Source: Alistipes sp.
GTDB lineage: Bacteria > Bacteroidota > Bacteroidia > Bacteroidales > Rikenellaceae
NCBI GenBank assembly: GCA_017531305.1
Contig: JAFXLG010000009.1
Span: 49,302-113,301 of the forward strand
Reading direction: 5' to 3'
DNA length: 64,000 nt
This document shows, one piece after another, positions 9,091 to 17,844 of this stretch. Numbering within the stretch: the stretch's first letter is position 1; each line of letters begins with the position of its first letter. The position numbers and the translations under genes were made by a program. Under the pieces are notes generated by a model, which was given only the letters and a program-made list of their open reading frames with translations, was not told the DNA's origin and ran no database searches.

Positions 9091-10713
9091 TTATTCAATC
9101 TTGAGCATTTCGCCCTCGGCAGCCGAAGGTGTGCTGACTCCGATGATATGCGAGAGAGTTGTGGCAAGAGATGTAATATCAACCTTGTCGGCAACCTTTC
9201 CGCGAGTTACGCCTCCACCGAAGATTATAAGTGGCACCTGCGTGTCGTATCTATACATCGATCCCGATGAAGAACGCTCCTTGTCATTCTCCTCGATCCA
9301 CCCTGGCATCAGATTTATGATAACATCTCCCGAACGGCGAGGGTAGAATCCATTCTGTATCTTGCGACCATAGCCGCTTCCGAAGTAACTGCCACGCATA
9401 GCCTCTGCCGACATGGCGTGCGAAACGCCTCGGAGCTGCATTACGAACATCGCCACATCGTTCTGCATCTCGGTGATTGATAATCCTTTCTCGTAAATAA
9501 GATTATGATTCAGATATATGGCGTTGTCGATACATCCCAGAATCCACTCTCCGTTGCCATGTTGTGCGCCGATAAAGGCATTTGTAATTACCTCAGCCTG
9601 ACGGATATTGAAACGCTCCTGCTCCATTCCTGGTGAGTTATACGATGGACTTGTGCCGTGATCCGAAGTGAGGCTGATTACTATATGCTGAGGGTCTATC
9701 ACCTGAGTCATGATGTATGAGATGAAATCCTCCAAATCTCGATCCAAACGATATAACATATCCTCATACTCAACCGATTCTGGTCCAAAACGAGAGCTTA
9801 TCTTGCGAGGTGTGTCGAGTACGATGTTAAGCACATCTATAACCTCGTCCTTACCCATCTCATTCTTGGTTATCACCTGCTTGGCGAATGAGAGCAATGC
9901 ACTGTTACCTGCAGGCGTGAAGCACATCTGATCGTAATCATCGCTGATACGAGTCTTTGCCGATGTCTCATCCACCCCGATAAAATCTATACGTTTGTTG
10001 TTGTTGCTCTTCAGATCCTCGATACACGAAACCTGACAATTGCGATAATCATCGTATGCAAGCAGTGGAGTCCAACGTTTGATCATGTGTGTCTGGTTCA
10101 CCTCGTTACGGTTATAGTCCGCGATCCACGCAGGAAGCTCCTTGGTGTAATAAGAAGATGTTGTCCAAGCAGTCTGCAAAGTCTCCATCCAATAAACATC
10201 ACCAGCTTTACCTGCCATCACGATTGCCGACAATGGCTCAATGGCAATGGTAGCAACGTGGCTTTTGCTGTTGCTTTGTGCAACCACCTCGCTCAAGGTC
10301 TGAGCCGTAAGATTGCGAGGCGAGTATCCACCCGAACCACCGCTATAATTTACACTTTGCTCCTTTTTGTCATCAATGAGCATCACCTGCTTATTGCCCA
10401 CATAGTCGAACCAGCGATCTGCTACAACACCATGTACCGAGGGCATTGCTCCAGTCGAGATTGTTGCCAGCGATACGGGGGTTGTGGTCTGCATATAATC
10501 ATAAGAGGCATTGGTAAACCAAGCTCCGTTATTCATCAGACGGCGAAATCCTCCCGAGGAGAAGTTAGCAGAGTATTTGTCCAAATCATCGGCGTGCATC
10601 GAGCTTACCACGATATTTACCAACAATCGTGGCGCAACCTGTGTGTTGGCTTTTGCTGCGAAAAATGCAGACGATAGGATAAAAAGAAGCGTGTATATCT
10701 TTAAATTCTTCAT
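9091..10713 (-). CDS. PafA-like alkaline-phosphatase-superfamily protein, probably without normal metal site
   Basis: This 540-residue exported protein (signal peptide to about residue 22) has the fold markers of PafA-type phosphatases: GGFRRLMNNGAWF, PSVHGVVADRWFDY, FGPESVEYEDMLYRLDRDL, SDHGTSP and YDTQVPLIIFGGG. The family's metal ligands appear largely replaced. The first VD is VS (Ser37), the D-x-x-x-H before the FGP motif lacks both ligands, and the H-G-S/T-P-Y motif near the C-terminus reads SSGSMY. The position of the Thr nucleophile (Thr78) and the SDHG pair are kept. By alignment from memory it may be a pseudo-phosphatase or use a different chemistry. It heads the operon with sufE, from the promoter at 10733-10765. 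Confidence 0.8.
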   Translation of the reverse strand: MKNLKIYTLLFILSSAFFAAKANTQVAPRLLVNIVVSSMHADDLDKYSANFSSGGFRRLMNNGAWFTNASYDYMQTTTPVSLATISTGAMPSVHGVVADRWFDYVGNKQVMLIDDKKEQSVNYSGGSGGYSPRNLTAQTLSEVVAQSNSKSHVATIAIEPLSAIVMAGKAGDVYWMETLQTAWTTSSYYTKELPAWIADYNRNEVNQTHMIKRWTPLLAYDDYRNCQVSCIEDLKSNNNKRIDFIGVDETSAKTRISDDYDQMCFTPAGNSALLSFAKQVITKNEMGKDEVIDVLNIVLDTPRKISSRFGPESVEYEDMLYRLDRDLEDFISYIMTQVIDPQHIVISLTSDHGTSPSYNSPGMEQERFNIRQAEVITNAFIGAQHGNGEWILGCIDNAIYLNHNLIYEKGLSITEMQNDVAMFVMQLRGVSHAMSAEAMRGSYFGSGYGRKIQNGFYPRRSGDVIINLMPGWIEENDKERSSSGSMYRYDTQVPLIIFGGGVTRGKVADKVDITSLATTLSHIIGVSTPSAAEGEMLKIE

Positions 10714-10732
10714 AGCTAAAATCTTTGTGGCG

Positions 10733-10765
10733 CAAATTTACTCAAAATATCGAAACCAGCGCAAA
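10733..10765 (-). promoter_or_regulatory. sigma-ABfr type promoter of the PafA-like/suf operon
   Basis: On the minus strand, TTTG (10762-10765), a 21-bp spacer and TAAATTTG (10733-10740) match the Bacteroidetes consensus. It lies about 20 bp before the start at 10713. Confidence 0.7.
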
Positions 10766-10783
10766 AAGAGCGTGATTAAAAAC

Positions 10784-11788
10784 TTAATAAATGCTCCATC
10801 GGTTGAATTCTTCCGTCTCTTTAGAAAGATCCAAATACGGATGAGCCTTGCACAAACGCTCAATTTCGTCTTTCATCTTGTTGCAGAACTTTCTGTGAGA
10901 GTCGCTCTGCGGATTGAAAGGACGATGCTCCGAAGCTCGTTTTATACGCTCAATTTGGGTGATAAGCTCTCTTTGCTCTTGGCTGAATGCCACCTCCGAG
11001 AAGCGTTCCCAAATATAATTCACCGCCACGGGTGAGGGATGAGCCATATCTTCGGTGTAGAATCTGTAATCTCTCAGCTCATCCATTACGATCTCATAAG
11101 ATGGAAAGTATTGGGCGTTGCTGCAATTTTGGCAAATTGTCTCTATGGCGACTCTTAATATAGCCTTGCTCAGCGAATTTTGCTCCAATCCATCTCCAAG
11201 ATGCCTTACGGGGCTAATCGTAAAGATTACTTGTTTCTGGCTTAAAATCCCATGTAGCAACTCTACATATCTTTTGGTGATATGCTCTACGCATAGAAGC
11301 TCTTTACGGAAAAGACGTTGAGGTTGTTTATGGCAATTAGCCACCACTTTGCCGTTCTCGATGAGTCGATATACCCAAGCCGTGCCAAATGTGATTATAA
11401 TCACTTTAGACTCTTTTAAAGCCTGAGAACCTTTCTTAAGAGCTTCCTGCATCTTCTCCCAAGCAGACTCTATGTCGCCATCCGAAAACGAGGAGTGGAA
11501 ATCATAATGTGACCACAAGTCCCCGTTGCTGAAGATCTCCGTTTTGGCTATTTCACTCTTTTCGGAGGCATATCTATCCAAAGCCGAAGCTATTGATTCG
11601 GGGTTGAAGAGTATACCTGTGGGTGAAGATGTTATGCGGAATTTAGCGTCCGATAATTTGCATGCTATATTCTCTGCAAAGCACGACCCCATACTCAGAA
11701 TCTTGTCTGAGTGCGATATCTTACGGCTAAAAGGGTGTATATCTACTTTGGTGAAAAACTGCATATCGGGTAGGTTGTTTCGTGACAA
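10784..11788 (-). CDS. GSCFA domain protein
   Basis: The 334-residue protein carries the diagnostic GSCFAENIACKL motif at about residues 33-44. This is the signature of the GSCFA family (PF08885), thought to be SGNH/GDSL-like esterases or acyltransferases. Further family segments are NPESIASALDRY, IITFGTAWVYR, TISPVRHLGDG and the C-terminal HPSPVAVNYIWERF, which probably holds the catalytic Asp/His region. No signal peptide is seen, so it is probably cytoplasmic. The substrate is unknown. It follows the ABC-F gene by 14 bp. Confidence 0.92.
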   Translation of the reverse strand: MSRNNLPDMQFFTKVDIHPFSRKISHSDKILSMGSCFAENIACKLSDAKFRITSSPTGILFNPESIASALDRYASEKSEIAKTEIFSNGDLWSHYDFHSSFSDGDIESAWEKMQEALKKGSQALKESKVIIITFGTAWVYRLIENGKVVANCHKQPQRLFRKELLCVEHITKRYVELLHGILSQKQVIFTISPVRHLGDGLEQNSLSKAILRVAIETICQNCSNAQYFPSYEIVMDELRDYRFYTEDMAHPSPVAVNYIWERFSEVAFSQEQRELITQIERIKRASEHRPFNPQSDSHRKFCNKMKDEIERLCKAHPYLDLSKETEEFNRWSIY

Positions 11789-11802
11789 AATGTAATCCGT
11801 TA

Positions 11803-13692
11803 CTAAATCTCGCTAAGTTCGAGCCAACGCATCTCCTTCTCCTCGATTAACGTAATCAACTCTCCGATTCTCTCCGATGCGGCGGTTAACTCTTCGTGTG
11901 ATAACGCACCCGATGAGAGTTTCTCCTCCAAATCGCTCTTCTCGGTTTCCAACTGCGGAATCTCCTGCTCCAGAGCCTCTAATTCTCGTTGTTGCTTGTA
12001 GGATAATTTCTTGCGGGCGGGTGCGTCTGTCGAGCGATCCTGTGTTGGCGCAGTTTGACGCTGAGCCTTTTCTGCTTCGATTTTGGCTTGTCGAGCCTGC
12101 TCGCTCTCCAACTCCTTGATATACTCTCGGTATTCGCTGTATTGTCCGACAAAATCCTTTACCTGACCACCCTCTCTGATGATGAAAAGATGATCAACAA
12201 TCTTATCTAAGAAGTAACGGTCATGCGAGACTATCAACAGACACCCTTTGAACGAAAGGAGATACTCCTCCAGTACATTCAATGTCAAGATATCCAAATC
12301 GTTGGTCGGCTCATCCAGAATCAGGAAGTTGGGATTCTGCATCAAGACAGTCAGAAGATATAATCTGCGCTGCTCTCCACCACTAAGTATCTCGACAAGC
12401 TTGTTTTGATCCTCCACGGGGAAGAGAAATTTAGTCAGCATCGAGGTTATGGAAATGCTCTCTCCATCGGCTGTTCGGGCAGTCTCTGCGATCTCTCTGA
12501 CAACATCTATAACCCTCTGACCGGGCTTAAAGCTAATGCCTGATTGACGATAATATCCTATGCGCAGAGTCTCACCTCTCTCGACCTTGCCCTTGTCTGC
12601 CGTAAGGTCTCCAGTCATCAGATTGAGGAATGTGCTCTTGCCTACACCATTTTTCCCGACAATGCCCACTCGCTCAAAGCGAGAGAATTTATATGTGAAG
12701 TCATCCAACATTTTGCGCTCTCCGAAATTGAGCGTGACGCCCTCGCAGTCGATGATCTTACCGCCCAGACGTGATGAGGCTATATTGATTGTTACATCCT
12801 TGCGCCCCAAATTCTCCGAAGCTCTATCTTTCAGATCGTAAAAGGCGTTGACTCGATATCTCGCTTTGCCTGTGCGTGCCTGAGGTGTACTGCGTATCCA
12901 CTCCAATTCGCGGCGAAGCAGATTGCGAGCCTTGTCGATGTTGGCTTGCATATTGGTGTAACGCTCCTCTCGCTTCTCCAGAAAGTCGGAGTAGTTACCC
13001 TTATATATATAAAGCTCGCCTCGGTCTAATTCATATATCGTATTGCAGACTCTATCTAAAAAGTAACGGTCGTGAGTAACCATCAACAACGTGCAACGAG
13101 CCTTCTGCAGATGACTTTCCAGATACTCAATCACATCTATATCCAGATGGTTCGTAGGCTCGTCCATCACCAAAAAATCGGCTTCCTGCAGAAGCATCAA
13201 TGCAATGGCAGCGCGCTTAGCCTCTCCTCCCGAGAGCTCGCCCATTTTTTGATCCATGCGTGTGAGTTTCATCGATGAAAGCACCTGCTTGATGCGTTGT
13301 TCTACGCTCCATCCATCTACGGCATCCATGCGGGCGATGGCTCTCTCGATAAGTCGTTCATCTGCCGCAGCGATGGCAGCCTCGTATTGCTTTATGACAT
13401 CATATTTCTCGCCCAAACGAGAATATATCTCATCGTAAAGAGTGTTTTGTGGATTGAAGTCGGTGTTTTGATCAAGAAAGGCAACTTTTATATCTTTCAT
13501 GAACTTAAGCTCTCCACCTCGGTCTGAAGTATCAACTCCTGCCAAAATTTTCAGCAGAGAACTCTTGCCTGTGCCGTTGGGGGCTATGAGGGCTATTTTA
13601 TCACCTTCGTTTATGTTAAAGCAGATCTTCTCGAAGAGGACCTTCTCTCCGTATGATTTACTTATATTTTCTACTTGCAGGAAACTTGCCAT
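11803..13692 (-). CDS. ABC-F family ATPase (Uup/EttA-like)
   Basis: This 629-residue soluble protein has two ABC domains: Walker A loops APNGTGKSS and GKNGVGKST, signatures LSGGEAKRAA and LSGGEQRRLY, and Walker B motifs LVMDEPTNHLD and LILDEPTNDLD. The interdomain linker (about residues 240-290) is charged and helical. A C-terminal Glu/Lys-rich coiled coil (about 540-629) resembles the Uup C-terminal domain. ABC-F proteins act on ribosomes or, for Uup, on DNA/ribosome assembly. Nothing shows drug resistance specifically. It sits between lptD (44 bp) and the GSCFA gene (14 bp). Confidence 0.93.
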   Translation of the reverse strand: MASFLQVENISKSYGEKVLFEKICFNINEGDKIALIAPNGTGKSSLLKILAGVDTSDRGGELKFMKDIKVAFLDQNTDFNPQNTLYDEIYSRLGEKYDVIKQYEAAIAAADERLIERAIARMDAVDGWSVEQRIKQVLSSMKLTRMDQKMGELSGGEAKRAAIALMLLQEADFLVMDEPTNHLDIDVIEYLESHLQKARCTLLMVTHDRYFLDRVCNTIYELDRGELYIYKGNYSDFLEKREERYTNMQANIDKARNLLRRELEWIRSTPQARTGKARYRVNAFYDLKDRASENLGRKDVTINIASSRLGGKIIDCEGVTLNFGERKMLDDFTYKFSRFERVGIVGKNGVGKSTFLNLMTGDLTADKGKVERGETLRIGYYRQSGISFKPGQRVIDVVREIAETARTADGESISITSMLTKFLFPVEDQNKLVEILSGGEQRRLYLLTVLMQNPNFLILDEPTNDLDILTLNVLEEYLLSFKGCLLIVSHDRYFLDKIVDHLFIIREGGQVKDFVGQYSEYREYIKELESEQARQAKIEAEKAQRQTAPTQDRSTDAPARKKLSYKQQRELEALEQEIPQLETEKSDLEEKLSSGALSHEELTAASERIGELITLIEEKEMRWLELSEI

Positions 13693-13736
13693 CTCACTAT
13701 TGAATAGTTGGTGTCATAGAGTGTGTAAACACCTTT

Positions 13737-16505
13737 TTAATAATAGTTGTCGTACATCGACTGACTCTTCTCGTACTTCAAATCTTGCAACGAAGAAGCC
13801 TTAACGCCTATGTGGAAATTCCAACTTTTGTAGTATCCGAACGGAATCCACGAGAATGACATCTGCCAGCAGTGCAGATCACGTGTGATGTTGATCGAAG
13901 AGGCTGTCAATTTACGTTGTGTTATATCAAAACCTCCCGAAACCGTTGCCGACATCTTCTTCGAGAAGGTGATACTTCCGTTAAATCCGATTGTCTGCGT
14001 GACGTTACGTTTTATACCCGTTGTGCCGTTGTTAACGTACGTAAGATTGTAATTTACGTTGTAGTTAAATCCTAAGTTCCACGGCAACGAGAAGTCGTAA
14101 TATGCTTGTGACATATATTGTCTGCGCAGAGCAGGGTTCATCGTTCCGTAAGGATCGAAGAATGGGTTGGCGTACTCTGGCGGAATACTATTTATGTCGT
14201 TGATAGCAGGTGTCGAGGAGTCTCTTGATTGGAAGGTGTATCCAAAACTCCAACCTGCATTCATTATGCGTCCCAGATTACCTCGACTCCATGTGAGCTT
14301 ATCGTATCTCTTACCCTCGGGCGTTACCTCATAAGGGTCGAGTGTTGTGCGCAGGTTGAGTCCGATCTTTTTGGTGATGGTAGAGCGGAGTGAGATACTG
14401 AGTGTAGAGAGCTTCATTGAGTCGGCAAGGAAGTTGTATGATCCGCCAATGCTCAAATCGTCAATGATTTTTACCTTCTTTATTCCAGTTGAGTCTCTGT
14501 CGCTACGCACCTTTGCCTCCAGACTTTGCGAGAGGTTAAATGTCATAGCCATATTCTTACCACTCGAAGGCACTCCGTATGTGCCTCCTGTGAATGGCGA
14601 ATAGGTCATTGTACGACCTGTGGTATCGCTCTGGATAGTTTGGTAATATCCATATTTCTGCTTGCTGAAGTCAGGCGCATAAGCAAAACTTATCGATGGT
14701 GTGACGGTGTGACGCAGAGCCTGCAGCTTCATCTTCTTATACTTCTCTCTAACCTGCCACTGTCCATAAATTATGGTCGAAAGTGATATTCCAGCGTTGT
14801 AGTTGTAAAGTCGGTAGAATCCATATTCAGGATCGAGCGTCTCCACCTGTCCTGTCTCATTGTTCCATTGTTTCTCCTGCTTCTTGAAATACCATCGCTC
14901 CGTATAATTGGCATTAGGGGTGACGTTTATGTAGTTCAGCAGGTTGAATGAGGCTTGCAACGGAATGGTGTGCTGCACTCCGTTCTTCATGTTCTTAATA
15001 GTCTCTTTAGAGAAAATTTCACTCTCCTTGGCATTTATCGAGTTGGTCATCTTAGCTGAGTAATTCATCGAGATGCGCTCATACCAACGATCTTCACCCT
15101 TCTTGACCTTGCGCTTGAGAGGGAAGAATTTCGAGACATTGAATGATACGTTAGGTAATGTTGCCGAGATAGCCTCCGTCTGTGAGTTCTGCGAAACAGC
15201 CATGCTCATCGAGAGCGAGAATGGTGTTCCTGCCCAATTCTTCGAATATGAGATCGAAGAGTTGGTCTGTGTGGCAAGCATATCGTTGAGATTGGTTGCC
15301 GAGTATTTGCTGTATCCGCTTGATGCCAGATTTACCGAAGCCGAGAATGTAGATCCAGGATTGGCTTTTGGATCCTGAGTGTGAGACCATTGCAGGTTAT
15401 AGGTGTTCTGCTTGATAAAGTCGGGATCGCCCTTGTCTCCTGTACGGATGCTCGCATACTTGAAATTCAGATTACCCGAATATTTGTAACGCTTGATATA
15501 TCTCGATGCAGCACCCACCTCCCAAGAGCCGAGAGTGTAGAATCCTCCCGTTAGCGCCAAGTCCATATGATCGCTCAGCGAGAAGTAGTAACCCAAGTCT
15601 CTGAGGTAGAATCCTCGGCGAGCCTCCTCTCCGTACGATGGCATCAAAATACCCGATTTTGGACCAGAACTCAGCGGGAAGAATCCTTCGGGGAGTCCCA
15701 AGAATGGGATATCAACCTCCTCGAATACCAAGTGTCCAGGACCCATGATGATTTTACCCTTATCACCTGTTATGACCTTACCTTTGGAGATGTAGTAGTA
15801 GAAGTGGGGATTCTCGGTCTGATCGCAGGTGGTGTACATACCGTCAATCATGTTAATCGAGTTGTCCTCCATTTTCTTTACATCGTGGCTAATGAGCCAA
15901 CCGTCACCCTGCTGAGTCGCGATACCCTTGATTTTGGCACGCTGGCTCTCAATGTTGTAGGTGATGGTATCCATGTTCAGCGTGCTTCCCGATTGGGTAA
16001 ACGAAGGACGAGTTACGGTTGCCACGCCATCCACCGTGTCGGCTTTACCGAAGGCATAGATGTTTTTCTTATCCAGATCTATATTGACAAAATCTGCCGA
16101 GAGAGTCATGTTGTCGTAAGTCACCTGACTCTCTTCGTACATATAGACCTTCTTGTTGCGCATATCGTAGTAGAGCGAGTCTTTCGCTTTACCTGAAATG
16201 ATCTTGTTTAGACTTGCCTTCTTGGGAGTCTGCTCGGTTGTGTCAACCTGAATCTCCAGAGTGTCAGCCTGCACGGTCTCTCTTTGAGAATTCTGTCTCT
16301 GAGCTTGTCGAAGCTCCCTGCGGCGATTGCGTGTCGAATCTTGCTGATTTTGCTCACTTGTTCCAACCGAAGGATTAGGCGCAAGCAAAGTCGGCACAGA
16401 TCCGAATACGAATTGCACAAAGAGCAGTATAACTGCTACCGAAAGTAGATATTTAGTCCTAAAAATACCCAAAATGTCAATAATTTTTTGTACCTTTGCC
16501 GACAA
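13737..16505 (-). CDS. lptD: LPS-assembly outer-membrane protein, LptD-like
   Basis: This 922-residue Bacteroidetes LptD-type protein has an N-terminal hydrophobic export segment, then an OstA/LptA-like beta-jellyroll region. Recognisable text includes YYDMRNKKVYMYEESQVTYDNMTLSADFVNIDL, seen here in pieces. A long aromatic beta-barrel follows and ends in KYEKSQSMYDNYY. With LptE it places LPS in the outer leaflet. The open frame has no ATG before the mature protein: an in-frame stop lies at 16521-16523 and the first usable codons are TTG at 16505 or TTG at 16472. The start is therefore non-ATG and uncertain. It is divergent from the amidase gene. Confidence 0.88.
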   Translation of the reverse strand: MSAKVQKIIDILGIFRTKYLLSVAVILLFVQFVFGSVPTLLAPNPSVGTSEQNQQDSTRNRRRELRQAQRQNSQRETVQADTLEIQVDTTEQTPKKASLNKIISGKAKDSLYYDMRNKKVYMYEESQVTYDNMTLSADFVNIDLDKKNIYAFGKADTVDGVATVTRPSFTQSGSTLNMDTITYNIESQRAKIKGIATQQGDGWLISHDVKKMEDNSINMIDGMYTTCDQTENPHFYYYISKGKVITGDKGKIIMGPGHLVFEEVDIPFLGLPEGFFPLSSGPKSGILMPSYGEEARRGFYLRDLGYYFSLSDHMDLALTGGFYTLGSWEVGAASRYIKRYKYSGNLNFKYASIRTGDKGDPDFIKQNTYNLQWSHTQDPKANPGSTFSASVNLASSGYSKYSATNLNDMLATQTNSSISYSKNWAGTPFSLSMSMAVSQNSQTEAISATLPNVSFNVSKFFPLKRKVKKGEDRWYERISMNYSAKMTNSINAKESEIFSKETIKNMKNGVQHTIPLQASFNLLNYINVTPNANYTERWYFKKQEKQWNNETGQVETLDPEYGFYRLYNYNAGISLSTIIYGQWQVREKYKKMKLQALRHTVTPSISFAYAPDFSKQKYGYYQTIQSDTTGRTMTYSPFTGGTYGVPSSGKNMAMTFNLSQSLEAKVRSDRDSTGIKKVKIIDDLSIGGSYNFLADSMKLSTLSISLRSTITKKIGLNLRTTLDPYEVTPEGKRYDKLTWSRGNLGRIMNAGWSFGYTFQSRDSSTPAINDINSIPPEYANPFFDPYGTMNPALRRQYMSQAYYDFSLPWNLGFNYNVNYNLTYVNNGTTGIKRNVTQTIGFNGSITFSKKMSATVSGGFDITQRKLTASSINITRDLHCWQMSFSWIPFGYYKSWNFHIGVKASSLQDLKYEKSQSMYDNYY
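16491..16498 (+). promoter_or_regulatory. -7 element of the amidase (amiC) promoter
   Basis: TACCTTTG matches the Bacteroidetes -7 consensus and is preceded by a T-rich tract; no convincing -33 TTTG is visible. It lies inside the first codons of the lptD frame and overlaps the perfect 9-bp-arm inverted repeat at 16495-16514. Confidence 0.5.
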
Positions 16506-16514
16506 GTCGGCAAA
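16495..16514. other. Perfect inverted repeat at the lptD/amidase divergent start region
   Basis: TTTGCCGAC, a 2-nt AA spacer, then GTCGGCAAA. The repeat covers the end of the amidase -7 element and the proposed TTG start of lptD. It could be an operator or, as RNA, a hairpin over the lptD start. Confidence 0.6.
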
Positions 16515-16565
16515 ACCGCCTCACATAAGCCTTTGGGGGCTTTCTTGTAGAGGATTTTTAACCGA

Positions 16566-16573
16566 CAAATATA
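16566..16573 (-). promoter_or_regulatory. -7-like element for lptD
   Basis: On the minus strand this reads TATATTTG, a full match to TAnnTTTG, about 60 bp upstream of the lptD TTG start. No -33 TTTG is seen at the right distance, so confidence is moderate. Confidence 0.4.
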
Positions 16574-16616
16574 ACTATTTTTTATGTATTATCGCTAATC
16601 AGAGGCGAGTTTTTGT

Positions 16617-17828
16617 ATGAAACATTTTTTCTGCATCATATTGGCAGCCTTTTCTTTTATGTTTTTGGCTGAGGAATCTTTTGCTCAAGGTGCTGGTGTC
16701 AAGGTGATAGTTATTGACGCTGGTCATGGCGGTAGCAGTTTCCCTGGGGCGAGCTATAAGGGCGTTAAGGAGAAGGATATCAATCTCAAGGTTGCACTAA
16801 AATTAGGCGCGCTCATTGAGAAGGAACTCCCCGCGGTAAAGGTTGTTTATACGAGAACTACCGATAAGGCTTTGGGCAAAACCTTGAACGAGGATCTCTC
16901 GGCACGTGCCAATATAGCCAACAAAGCAGGTGGAGACTTCTTTATCTCGATCCATGCCAATGCTGCACCTAAGGCGACCTCAGTGATGGGAGCCGAGACT
17001 ATCATCATGGGTGAGAGCGAAAAGGAGACCCGATATAACGAAGATACTTTGTATAATGCCAATAAGGATGAGCTTATTGATATGTCGGACGAAAATACGG
17101 CTGCAATGGTTAGAGCATATATCCAGAATCTGCAATTCACCTACGGTGAGTATAGCGAGATGATGGCTCGAATCATGCAGAAGCATTATGTCAAGGGTGG
17201 TCGTAAAGATCGCAAGGTCAAGCGTCAGCTTCTCAAAGTGCTTTATGCAACCGATATGCCGAGTGTGCTTACCGAGCTGGGATTTATGTCCAATGCTAAG
17301 GAGTTGGCATATATGAACTCTGAAAAGGGACAGAATGAACTCGCCCGTATGCTTTGTAATGCGGTTAAGGAGTATGTTGGATATATCAATCGCCTCTCTG
17401 CAGGAGAAGATGTTACCCTTGCCGAAGAGGATGATGCTCAGGTTACGGTGGAGAATCAGCCTGAGGAGTTAAAGCCTGAGGAAAAGACAAAGGCTCAAGA
17501 AAATACTCGCGAGACAATGCAAGAGGCGAAGACTCAAGAGCCTAAAACTGTTGTAGCTCAAAACCAGGAGCGTCAGGCGGAGGTTAGCGATTCGGGTTAT
17601 ACTATCCAGATATTGGCATCAGATAAACAGGTGAAAACGACTGATTCTCAGTTTAAAGGCTATCGCGGTAAGGTCAATTGTTATATTGGCGGAGGAGTGC
17701 TGAAATATAAATACTGCTATGGCTCATTCTCTTCGCGAAGTGAAGCTTCGCAGCAGTTGGCGGCTGTAAAACGCTCATTCAAAGATGCTTTTGTTGTACG
17801 ATATTCGCAAGGTAAAATTGTTAAGTAA
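16617..17828 (+). CDS. N-acetylmuramoyl-L-alanine amidase with C-terminal SPOR-like domain
   Basis: This periplasmic zinc amidase (Amidase_3, PF01520) cuts the stem peptide from peptidoglycan. The 403-residue protein has a signal peptide to about residue 23, then VIDAGHGG (His37 zinc ligand), a KEKDIN glutamate, SIHANA (second His) and the catalytic region TELGFMSN. A Glu/Gln/Lys-rich linker (about 265-325) leads to a C-terminal SPOR-type repeat region starting GYTIQILASD, which in this class binds denuded septal glycan. It is divergent from lptD, with the MlaD-like gene 16 bp downstream. Confidence 0.95.
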   Translation: MKHFFCIILAAFSFMFLAEESFAQGAGVKVIVIDAGHGGSSFPGASYKGVKEKDINLKVALKLGALIEKELPAVKVVYTRTTDKALGKTLNEDLSARANIANKAGGDFFISIHANAAPKATSVMGAETIIMGESEKETRYNEDTLYNANKDELIDMSDENTAAMVRAYIQNLQFTYGEYSEMMARIMQKHYVKGGRKDRKVKRQLLKVLYATDMPSVLTELGFMSNAKELAYMNSEKGQNELARMLCNAVKEYVGYINRLSAGEDVTLAEEDDAQVTVENQPEELKPEEKTKAQENTRETMQEAKTQEPKTVVAQNQERQAEVSDSGYTIQILASDKQVKTTDSQFKGYRGKVNCYIGGGVLKYKYCYGSFSSRSEASQQLAAVKRSFKDAFVVRYSQGKIVK

Positions 17829-17844
17829 TTAAAGTTGAAGATAT

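Noticed and set aside
11803-13692. Antibiotic-resistance ABC-F
   Set aside because: The C-terminal coiled coil and cell-envelope gene context look like a housekeeping Uup/EttA-type protein; no resistance-specific feature is visible.
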